DNA of 5,485 bases. Source: an uncultured bacterium. GTDB lineage: Bacteria > Cyanobacteriota > Vampirovibrionia > Gastranaerophilales > Gastranaerophilaceae. The stretch is taken from assembly GCA_947365485.1 (NCBI GenBank), contig CANAXK010000117.1, positions 1-5,485 of the forward strand, read 5' to 3'. The notes beneath the pieces are model-generated. The model did not search any database. It saw nothing but the letters and a program-made list of their open reading frames with translations, and was not told where the DNA came from. Each line of letters starts with the position of its first letter. The first letter of the stretch is position 1. A program made the translations under genes and the position numbers. Shown here one piece after another: positions 1 through 5,485 of the stretch.

Positions 1-960
1 GCCTTCGCCCAGAGAGCCGTCTTCATTATACATTTTATCCGGATCCATAACAGGAAATCCCCAAGCCTGACCGTCTTTTGAGAAATAGTCAGGAGGGCAG
101 CCAAGATACCAGCCATCAAGGAATAATGATTGATAAGCCCAAGCATCTCTGTCAGAAAAAGCAACTTGACGGTCTGCAATCATCTTAATACCTTTAGAAA
201 GTGCATATTTTTTAGTTTCTTCGTTTTGAACTTCTAATACGAACTGACAGAACTTGTAGAATTCAATCTCGTCAGCGTATTTGTTTTTGATTTCTTCAAT
301 ACGTGCTGCGTAAGCCTTCTTCTCATCTTCTGATTTTGGATTAAGAAGGTTTTTATCTGTTTCGTTTTTCCAGCTGTACCAGAAATCGTTGTTATTTTCG
401 ATAGAAAGTGCTTCATACAAAGAGTCGTTTTCAAGCCAGAAATCGTTTTCTTTTTTAAATTTTTCAAAATCCTTCTTCAAAGAAGAGCCGAACAAGCCGC
501 CCTGAAGACCCTTAAAGTTGCTCCAAGCTTCTTTCAATGCTTCAAGTTGAGCTTTTGAAATATAAGAATAGGCGGTTTTGCCAGAATTTTGTTTAGGGTT
601 TTCAGAAACAACTTTGTTGAAAGTTTCTTGAGATAAAATATTTTCCCATTTTTTATCAGTCAATTGTTTCAAGTCTATAAACAATGGATTGCCAGAGAAA
701 ATTGTACCGCAGTAAGGTGAAGAGTCTGAGCTCTTTGTTTTACCGGCAGGTCCAAGTTGTAAAGCATTAAAAATTCCTGAAGCATAGTCGATTACTTCGT
801 GTCCAGCTTCAGAGTTGAATGTTCCAAACCCTGTATCTTGTCCATCTTTTGAAGGGAAACTGCTGCCATGAATAATTAGCGCAAGGTTTTCTTTTCCAAG
901 AGCCTTAAGTGCTTCAGATACGAGTTCAGCATTAATTTTTTTTGATGTTAAACAGACCAT
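1..960 (-). CDS. malQ: 4-alpha-glucanotransferase (amylomaltase, GH77), 3'-truncated by window edge
   Basis: MalQ moves alpha-1,4-glucan segments between maltodextrins in the cytoplasm, serving maltose and glycogen metabolism. The frame is open for 320 codons from ATG at 960 to base 1, with no stop. Family landmarks appear in order: SSFPS near residue 33 (usual TSLPS), DTGFGTF, LGPAG at 69-73, SPY at 81-83, SGNPLFIDL at 89-97, a DEIEF-containing helix, and PPDYFS at 289-294 followed by GQAWGFP at 297-303. The usual family length is about 500 residues or more, so the C-terminal part of the barrel, with the nucleophile Asp and acid/base Glu, lies outside the window. The start is supported by AAGGAG (971-976) ten bases upstream. 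Oddities: the normally strong GDLPIYVAxDSADVW stretch reads ADRQVAFSDRDAW, and the usual WGNP is WGFP. It probably has its own promoter (994-1022). I am sure of the family and less sure of the exact substrate. Confidence 0.9.
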   Translation of the reverse strand, partial: MVCLTSKKINAELVSEALKALGKENLALIIHGSSFPSKDGQDTGFGTFNSEAGHEVIDYASGIFNALQLGPAGKTKSSDSSPYCGTIFSGNPLFIDLKQLTDKKWENILSQETFNKVVSENPKQNSGKTAYSYISKAQLEALKEAWSNFKGLQGGLFGSSLKKDFEKFKKENDFWLENDSLYEALSIENNNDFWYSWKNETDKNLLNPKSEDEKKAYAARIEEIKNKYADEIEFYKFCQFVLEVQNEETKKYALSKGIKMIADRQVAFSDRDAWAYQSLFLDGWYLGCPPDYFSKDGQAWGFPVMDPDKMYNEDGSLGEG

Positions 961-970
961 AAATTATTTA

Positions 971-976
971 CTCCTT
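971..976 (-). promoter_or_regulatory. ribosome binding site of malQ
   Basis: AAGGAG on the minus strand ends ten bases before the ATG at 958-960. It is a strong Shine-Dalgarno match with spacing at the long end of normal. It fixes the start of the truncated glucanotransferase, since no other in-frame start lies nearby upstream. Confidence 0.7.
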
Positions 977-993
977 ATATATCTCTCAAAGAA

Positions 994-1022
994 ATTTTAG
1001 CATTCACATAAACTTATTTCAA
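994..1022 (-). promoter_or_regulatory. sigma70-type promoter for malQ
   Basis: On the minus strand the hexamer TTGAAA (1017-1022) is followed after exactly 17 bases by TAAAAT (994-999), each 5 of 6 to consensus. A TG one base before the -10 (TGC-TAAAAT) gives an extended -10. Transcription would start near 987, leaving a leader of roughly 27 bases that contains AAGGAG at 971-976. It lies wholly in the gap after flhA, so malQ can be transcribed independently of the export operon. This is a by-eye match and is not experimentally supported. Confidence 0.65.
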
Positions 1023-1030
1023 TAAGAAAA

Positions 1031-3118
1031 TTAGTATCCAGCATTCTCGCCGATTGTGTCAACAGCCTCAACCTTAATATCAGTAATCAGCTCTGAGTAA
1101 GAGATAACAACAATTGTCGGAATATGACGTTCAAGAAGCTGATAAAGCGGCAATCTGATTCTTGGAGAACAAAGGATTACAGGTTGTTGTCCTATTGCCT
1201 GATGGGCACGCATTAGAGTCATTGCAGTAGATTCAATCAAATCCTGAACCTGCATTGGGTTAAGTAAGAACATTGTACCAAGCTCGGTTCTCTGACAGCT
1301 GTCATCAAGCGTTTTTTCCCATTCAGGTGACAATGTAAGCGCGTATAGAACATGTTCTCTATCAACATTACTTAAACAAATCTGACGTCCTAGCGCTGCA
1401 CGCAGACGCTCTGAAAGAATGTCAGGCTCCTTAGAGAATCTCGCGTAATCACAAAGACGCTCAAATACAAATATGATATCCTTGATAGAGACTTTTTCTC
1501 TGATTAAGTTTACAAAAATCTTTCTCAAATCTGATGTAGAAATAATCGCAGGCACAAGGTCATTTACAAGCGTAGGGTCTTGTGAACGTACAAGTTCCAT
1601 AAGCTTCAAGACATCCGTCTTTGTCATAACCTCGTCAACGTGTTTTCTTACACACTCTTGAAGGTGGGTAACAAGAACATCTGTAGCATCAACCGCCGTA
1701 ACGTTTTTGGTAGCTCTTGCATCGTCTTGAGAAATCCAGTAAGCCTGTGTCTGATAAGTAGGATCAACGCCGACAATCGCGTCTTCCGGAATAGTTTTCT
1801 TAACAGAATCCCACTGGTCAGCAATCACCATGTACTTGCCCGGATATACATAGCCGGAGGCAACAACGTTGTTACGAATTGAGATAACGTACTCATTAGC
1901 TTCAAGCGCGGATGAGTCCATAATACGTATGTTTGGAAGAATATAACCAAGCTCGTCTGTAACTCTCTGACGCAGGGCAGCAATCTTAGCCAGCAATTGA
2001 CCTTCCTGATCCGGATCGGCGATAACAAGCAAGCCAGCACCAACCTGCAAGCTCAAAACATCAACACCGAGTCGTTCGTACATCTTGTTAGGATTAACCA
2101 AATCTTGCATATTCTGGCGAACGCTTTCCAACTGACCCAATTGAGATTGAACGTCTGCATTGACGAGTACGGAGAAGCCGGCTACTGCAAGTATAATTGT
2201 AAATATAAGAAACGGCAGGAATGGCAGGCCTGTAATCGGCGAAGTCACTGTGATTAAGCCAAGGAACAAAGCCGCAAAGAACAAAGAATAAGGCTTTGCC
2301 ATAATTTGGTTAGTCAAATCACCACCCAGAGAGGTATTACCCGCAGAAGCACGTGTCATCACGATACCGGCGGCAATTGACATCAGAAGCGACGGAAGCT
2401 GGGAAGCAAGACCGTCACCGATAGTTAAGACTGTGTATTTGCTAACCGCATCAGCCACAGGCATCTGGTTTACAAGACAGCCGATTGTCAAACCGCCCAC
2501 AATATTGATTATAACAATGATGATACCGGCCATAGTATCACCCTTTACGAACTTCATGGAACCGTCCATTGAACCGAACAAGCTTGATTCTCTTTGCAGG
2601 TCTTCACGTTTCTTAACCGCTTCTTCCGGTGAAATCAATCCCGCGTTAAAGTCAGCGTCAATAGTCATTTGTTTACCGGGCATCGCGTCCAAAGCAAAAC
2701 GTGCAGCAACTTCGGCAATACGTTCAGCACCTTTTGTGATAACCATGAACTGTACAACCGTGATAATCAGGAAGATTACACCTCCTACAATCATGTTACC
2801 GCCCGTAACGAACGTACCGAACGCGTGTACAACCTCGCCCGCGTCTCCTTTTGCAAGAATAAGACGGGTTGAAGCAATAGAAAGCACTAGTCGGAACATA
2901 GTACCAAGCAGAATAATAGAAGGGAATGCCGCAAGTTCCAGCGGTTTCTGGACATAGAGGGATATCATCAGAAGCACAATTCCTAGGGTAATATTCAAGC
3001 TGATAGAAAAATTGATAACCCAATTTGGCATCTCCATAATGAGAATCAAGACCAGCGTCATTACGAAAAGCGCAAGAAATATTTCTGATATTGGTTTATT
3101 TTGTCCTTCTGCCGCCAT
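1031..3118 (-). CDS. flhA: FlhA/SctV (FHIPEP) family type III export gate protein
   Basis: Inner-membrane export gate of flagellar or type III secretion machines, forming a ring that takes substrates from the ATPase complex and couples export to proton flow. It is 695 residues, a normal full length. The N-terminal half has about eight membrane segments (roughly 12-30, 35-56, 62-80, 107-127, 197-217, 232-254, 275-295, 298-318). The cytoplasmic FHIPEP loop between them carries RIAEVAARFALDAMPGKQM at 133-151 and MDGSMKFVKGD at 184-194. Residues R133, R140, D144, K189 and D194 correspond, at a constant offset of 14, to the functional Salmonella FlhA residues R147, R154, D158, K203 and D208. The soluble C-terminal export domain (about 340-695) ends with QPVILCSPRIR and VISYSEL, as in FlhA. 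GAERIAEV, IDADFNAGLI and CSPRIR favour FlhA, whereas the ESSLFGSMDGSMKFVKGD stretch resembles SctV. Start: AAAGG (3124-3128) five bases upstream. It follows the FliH-like gene by 13 nt, so they are almost certainly co-transcribed. Confidence 0.95.
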   Translation of the reverse strand: MAAEGQNKPISEIFLALFVMTLVLILIMEMPNWVINFSISLNITLGIVLLMISLYVQKPLELAAFPSIILLGTMFRLVLSIASTRLILAKGDAGEVVHAFGTFVTGGNMIVGGVIFLIITVVQFMVITKGAERIAEVAARFALDAMPGKQMTIDADFNAGLISPEEAVKKREDLQRESSLFGSMDGSMKFVKGDTMAGIIIVIINIVGGLTIGCLVNQMPVADAVSKYTVLTIGDGLASQLPSLLMSIAAGIVMTRASAGNTSLGGDLTNQIMAKPYSLFFAALFLGLITVTSPITGLPFLPFLIFTIILAVAGFSVLVNADVQSQLGQLESVRQNMQDLVNPNKMYERLGVDVLSLQVGAGLLVIADPDQEGQLLAKIAALRQRVTDELGYILPNIRIMDSSALEANEYVISIRNNVVASGYVYPGKYMVIADQWDSVKKTIPEDAIVGVDPTYQTQAYWISQDDARATKNVTAVDATDVLVTHLQECVRKHVDEVMTKTDVLKLMELVRSQDPTLVNDLVPAIISTSDLRKIFVNLIREKVSIKDIIFVFERLCDYARFSKEPDILSERLRAALGRQICLSNVDREHVLYALTLSPEWEKTLDDSCQRTELGTMFLLNPMQVQDLIESTAMTLMRAHQAIGQQPVILCSPRIRLPLYQLLERHIPTIVVISYSELITDIKVEAVDTIGENAGY

Positions 3119-3131
3119 TACTACCTTTCAC

Positions 3132-3896
3132 CTACGTCGTCAGTGCTTTTTTGATGATTTCCAGCTGAGTGTCAATCGAAGCGTCTACGATACCGTTATT
3201 TGTCTGGAACACACACCCGCCGTCTTCTATAGACGGGTCTGACACGATATTAATTTTTGCATCAATTCCGTACTGGTAAGTTATGCTAGGAATTGTGTCC
3301 TTGATGAACTGAACAGCCTGCGGTTTAACCCTGATATTAATTTTAGGTTCGCTTTTGGATACTGTTTTAAGCACATCAACGATTGTATTGATCAAAACCT
3401 GCGGGTCTGATTCCACTTCTTTTTTAATAATTTTTTTCGCGATATCAACGCTGATTTCCAGAATATCAGGCGCTATGTACTCAAAGACCTCGTTTCTGGA
3501 GTTCATAAAACACGCAAGCTCTGACCTGAACTTTTCCATATCCTGATTCGCCTGCTCCATTCCTTTTCTGTACCCTTCTTCAAACGCGGATTTCTTGATT
3601 GTTTCAGCTTCTTCCTGCGCGCGTGAAACAAGGTTTCTGTCATCTATCCTTCTGTACCCGCGTCTTCTTGAGCCGCGTCTGCGCTCCTGCCTCTGGGTGA
3701 AATCAATGTTTTCGATATCAAACAAGTCAATCTCGGGTTCCTTAACCACCGGCTCTGTTTGAACCGGTTCAGGAGCAGGAGTTATTTCAGTCTGTTCAAC
3801 AGAAATTTCCGGCTCTTCCACAACAGGTTTTGCAACCTGCTGTTCAACAACCTTTTTCTCCTCCCTTGGTCTTTGACTACGTTTTTTAATAATCAT
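3132..3896 (-). CDS. fliH: FliH/SctL-like stator protein of the export ATPase
   Basis: Predicted peripheral stator that binds the export ATPase (FliI/SctN) and tethers it to the C-ring and FlhA. It has 254 residues. A Pro/Glu/Val-rich, probably disordered N-terminus (about 15-66) has two VxEPEI copies (26-31, 51-56). An arginine cluster RRRGSRRRGYRR follows at 72-83. Next is a charged helix with FliH-type glycine spacing, FEEGYRKGM at 105-113. The conserved FliH C-domain covers about 135-254: helix EISVDIAKKIIKKEVESDPQ, strand INIRVKPQAV, then VSDPSIEDGGCVFQT and GIVDASIDTQLEII, matching the family pattern of D-P-x(3)-x-G-G-C-x(3)-T ... G-x-[IV]-D-A-x-[IL]-[DE]-x-Q-L. It is downstream of the FliG-like gene by 8 nt and upstream of flhA by 13 nt, the fliG-fliH order. 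It lacks the N-terminal Trp residues by which enterobacterial FliH binds FliN. SctL is the alternative name, and this region cannot separate the two. Confidence 0.82.
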   Translation of the reverse strand: MIIKKRSQRPREEKKVVEQQVAKPVVEEPEISVEQTEITPAPEPVQTEPVVKEPEIDLFDIENIDFTQRQERRRGSRRRGYRRIDDRNLVSRAQEEAETIKKSAFEEGYRKGMEQANQDMEKFRSELACFMNSRNEVFEYIAPDILEISVDIAKKIIKKEVESDPQVLINTIVDVLKTVSKSEPKINIRVKPQAVQFIKDTIPSITYQYGIDAKINIVSDPSIEDGGCVFQTNNGIVDASIDTQLEIIKKALTT

Positions 3897-3904
3897 ATTA
3901 AGTA

Positions 3905-4957
3905 TTATACACTCTCTTCAATGTATTGTGCAACAATTCCCGCAACCTTCAAAGGCAACTCTGAATACTCGCCATCATACGCCTGCGAGATAAAACGCTT
4001 CACAAGCGGGCGTTCGTTCTTGATAATCTTCTCAATCTTTTCTCTTGGATTTGAGCGATAAAGCCTCAACAAATCTCCGAGCACATTCTCTTTTGTAAGC
4101 TTGCGCTTAATCGGAAGGTACTCTTTCATCTCTTTCAGACAGTCGGAAATCAAATCACCGTCGATATGGGATTCCAAATCAGCCATATTCATGTACTGGG
4201 AAATCGCAAGGGAGTCGTTGGAGTCGAACTTATTAAGAATGGTTGTAACCTTGTCCTGAGAAAGTATCTTAAGCACAAGCGCAAGTGTCATGAGCTTCAT
4301 CTGCTTATTAGTAATTCCCTGCGGAATTGAAGCAAGTGCCGCAGCCTGCTGTTTTTCCAGCCTTTTCTGTCTACGTTTTTCTTCCTGACGTTTTTCAGCT
4401 TCTGCGCGATTTCTTTCTGCCTCTTCTGCAACAGCCTGCTGCTGGCGCTGCTGTTCTTCCTGCGCCTGTTTTGCCATAGCGTCAATATTAGACTGGCTTT
4501 CAGCGCGCTGTTTAATCTCTTCGTCAATAACCCCTTTTTGTTGGAGTTCTTCAATACTTGAATTATAAACTTTGATTACGTGGTGCTCAATCGCTTGCAG
4601 GAGTTGGTCTTGAGGGATTTTTCTTATAACCGCCTGTTTTGCAACCTCAAAGATAGTAAACGCGATTTTCTGCATGATACTATCCCAGTATTGAGGCAGG
4701 ATTCCGGAATGGATAAGGTCAATTGACTTGTGGAACGACCACTCTGCGATAATCTGGGTTATGAAAACAGCCTGATCAACATTAAGTTTAAGCTGCTCAT
4801 CATTATAAAGCGCCTCACCGGCAAGCAGCGTAAAGTTCCCGAGAGTCTTAACAATGTACTCTTTTTCGTGGTCTTTAAGCTCCGGCGGGACAAGCTGTTT
4901 CGCCTGTTCAGCCATCGATGCTGCAAAATCCTTATAATCAAATCCTTCTATAGGCAT
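3905..4957 (-). CDS. FliG-like protein with novel N-terminal domain and coiled coil
   Basis: 350 residues, soluble, no signal peptide. Three parts are visible. Residues 1-155 form a helical domain I do not recognise (with FITQIIAEWSFHKSIDLIH and ILPQYWDSIMQKIAF). Residues about 160-206 are a Gln/Glu/Arg/Ala-rich coiled coil. Residues 218-350 resemble the FliG middle (armadillo) domain and following linker: LALVLKILSQDKVTTILNKF lines up by eye with the family pattern IAVVLSxLxPxxAAxILxxL, and REKIEKIIKNERPLVKRFI with the FliG segment EKKIMDKLVQENPELADEI. The torque-generating FliG C-domain is absent; the protein ends where it would begin. Position supports the call: it sits between the FliF-like and FliH-like genes, as fliG does. 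By inference it is a cytoplasmic adaptor under the MS ring linking FliF to the stator. Start: AAAGGAA (4963-4969) five bases before ATG. The homology is remote; an unrelated coiled-coil adaptor remains possible. Confidence 0.55.
   Translation of the reverse strand: MPIEGFDYKDFAASMAEQAKQLVPPELKDHEKEYIVKTLGNFTLLAGEALYNDEQLKLNVDQAVFITQIIAEWSFHKSIDLIHSGILPQYWDSIMQKIAFTIFEVAKQAVIRKIPQDQLLQAIEHHVIKVYNSSIEELQQKGVIDEEIKQRAESQSNIDAMAKQAQEEQQRQQQAVAEEAERNRAEAEKRQEEKRRQKRLEKQQAAALASIPQGITNKQMKLMTLALVLKILSQDKVTTILNKFDSNDSLAISQYMNMADLESHIDGDLISDCLKEMKEYLPIKRKLTKENVLGDLLRLYRSNPREKIEKIIKNERPLVKRFISQAYDGEYSELPLKVAGIVAQYIEESV
3912..3919 (-). promoter_or_regulatory. weak, distant ribosome site of the FliH-like gene
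   Basis: The best purine-rich stretch before the ATG at 3896 is GAAGAGAG, which ends 15 bases upstream, farther than usual, inside the last codons of the FliG-like gene. The start seems secure: an in-frame TGA lies eight codons upstream and no ATG, GTG or TTG lies between. The stop of the preceding gene is only 8 bases away, so translation is probably coupled. Confidence 0.4.
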
Positions 4958-4962
4958 ATTCG

Positions 4963-4969
4963 TTCCTTT
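4963..4969 (-). promoter_or_regulatory. ribosome binding site of the FliG-like gene
   Basis: AAAGGAA on the minus strand ends five bases before the ATG at 4955-4957, a good spacing. It settles the start of the FliG-like gene. Confidence 0.65.
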
Positions 4970-4994
4970 ATATAGATATAATAATCCCTATTGT

Positions 4995-5023
4995 ATTATA
5001 CCTGCTTATAAAGCTTTTGACCT
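4995..5023 (-). promoter_or_regulatory. possible internal promoter ahead of the FliG-like gene
   Basis: A perfect TATAAT (minus strand, 4995-5000) lies in the 89-nt gap between the FliF-like and FliG-like genes. At 17 bases upstream the -35 position reads AGGTCA (5018-5023), only 3 of 6 to consensus, and there is no TGn extension. If used, it would start transcription near 4988 and give a leader of about 30 bases. The gap is AT-rich, so a chance match is quite possible. No terminator-like hairpin is seen here, and read-through from the FliF-like gene is equally plausible. Confidence 0.3.
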
Positions 5024-5046
5024 CATATAAGTTGATGATTATTTTA

Positions 5047-5485
5047 CTAACCCTGTTCAATCCAGCTTCTGATTTTTTCACCGGCTTCTGATTCATCAAC
5101 GCCGTCAAATTCGCGCTTAAGCTCTCTCAAAGCCTCGCGGATTTCCGCGCCCGAAGTCGGAATTGCTGCCGGACGGCTCTGCTGTTCAAGCAACCCTTGC
5201 TGCAATTGTGACTGTTTCTGGATTAAATCAGCTGCGTTAACGCTCAAATCCTTAATCTGTTTTTCCTGCGCTTCGTTCATCTCTCTAAGACGCATAAGCT
5301 CTTCTTCCTGCGCAGCTTTTGCTGCATTAATCTTCTGGGTCAAAGCCTTATGACCGAAGAACAGACCGAACGCAAGGAGCGCAATTGCGAGCCACCAAGG
5401 GTTTCCGTGTTCTGCCTTGATTGGAGCTTTAACATTCTTGTCACCTGCCATGAACGGGTCAAGAGAGTCTGCAAAAGCAATTGTT
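5047..5485 (-). CDS. fliF: C-terminal part of a FliF-like MS-ring protein, 5'-truncated by window edge
   Basis: The frame ends at TAG (5047-5049) and stays open to the window edge. Eleven codons (TIAFADSLDPF) precede the first visible ATG at 5451, which has no Shine-Dalgarno sequence, so that ATG is probably internal. The visible part shows a short hydrophobic strand (TIAF), a membrane segment starting at WW (about 5353-5397: WWLAIALLAFGLFFG), a charged coiled coil, and a terminal helix EAGEKIRSWIEQG. FliF has this C-terminal layout: a V-x-V-x(2)-F strand, the second membrane helix, then a cytoplasmic tail ending in a helix of the form DPxxVAxxIRxWL that binds FliG. The next gene is FliG-like, which fits. 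FliF forms the inner-membrane MS ring of the basal body. The main ring-building domains lie outside the window, so this is an inference from layout and context; an SctJ-like or unrelated membrane coiled-coil protein is the alternative. Confidence 0.55.
   Translation of the reverse strand, partial: TIAFADSLDPFMAGDKNVKAPIKAEHGNPWWLAIALLAFGLFFGHKALTQKINAAKAAQEEELMRLREMNEAQEKQIKDLSVNAADLIQKQSQLQQGLLEQQSRPAAIPTSGAEIREALRELKREFDGVDESEAGEKIRSWIEQG

Noticed and set aside
234..467. A 77-codon minus-strand frame rich in Lys and Thr.
   Set aside because: It overlaps malQ in another frame. The malQ frame is open throughout and carries family motifs, so this is a shadow.
1013..1026. Inverted repeat CTTATT-tc-AATAAG after flhA as a terminator.
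   Set aside because: The stem is short and AT-only, with a loop of two to four bases and only three T residues after it. It also overlaps the -35 of the malQ promoter.
2433..2957. A 174-codon open frame on the plus strand.
   Set aside because: It lies wholly antisense to the membrane half of flhA, whose family match is beyond doubt. Its translation shows no domain pattern, and long antisense frames are common opposite such genes.
3904..3909. A second perfect TATAAT on the minus strand just before the FliH-like gene.
   Set aside because: It overlaps the last codon and stop of the FliG-like gene, and would start transcription at about the ATG of the next gene, leaving no leader. The -35 position (TGCACA at 17 bases) is only a partial match.
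4297..4554. An 85-codon minus-strand frame rich in Lys and Arg.
   Set aside because: It is an alternative frame of the repetitive Gln/Glu/Arg coiled-coil coding region of the FliG-like gene and has no features of its own.
5002..5012. Small palindrome GCTTATAAAGC in the fliF-fliG gap as an operator or terminator.
   Set aside because: Four-base arms in an AT-rich gap are expected by chance, and no T-tract or second copy is present.
5449..5451. ATG as the true start of a 134-residue membrane protein.
   Set aside because: There is no Shine-Dalgarno sequence upstream, and the frame stays open to the window edge with a FliF-like strand encoded before it.

Overview
The window is a bacterial chromosomal segment in which every supportable gene lies on the minus strand. 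Read in the direction of transcription (from high to low coordinates), it holds the 3' part of a FliF-like MS-ring protein gene, a FliG-like gene, a FliH/SctL-like gene, a complete FlhA/SctV (FHIPEP) export-gate gene, and then the 5' two thirds or so of a 4-alpha-glucanotransferase gene (malQ) that runs off the low-coordinate edge.

Region 1031-5485 is a compact type III export/basal-body cluster in the classical flagellar order F-G-H, followed directly by flhA where fliI is usually found. Gaps are 89, 8 and 13 nt, so fliG-fliH-flhA look like one transcription unit. The FliF tail would anchor the FliG-like protein under the membrane ring, the FliH-like protein would be the peripheral stator linking the (unseen) ATPase to the gate, and FlhA would be the export gate. 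Two points argue against an ordinary flagellar motor operon. The FliG-like protein appears to keep only a middle-domain-like fold, behind a novel N-terminal domain and a coiled coil, with no torque-generating C-terminal domain. The FlhA protein also mixes flagellar-type and injectisome-type signature stretches. A reduced flagellum or a flagellum-derived secretion system is therefore possible.

Region 1-1030 is a separate metabolic unit. A good sigma70-type promoter and Shine-Dalgarno sequence in the 70-nt gap drive malQ, which belongs to maltodextrin/glycogen metabolism and has no evident link to the export genes.

Taxonomy is uncertain. The moderately AT-rich composition, AAAGG/AAGGAG ribosome sites, a FHIPEP protein that is neither a typical proteobacterial FlhA nor a typical SctV, and a divergent MalQ suggest an uncultured lineage outside the well-studied phyla. 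A gut Vampirovibrionia/Melainabacteria-type or Elusimicrobia-type genome is my guess only. No rRNA, tRNA, CRISPR array, insertion sequence or convincing terminator was seen.
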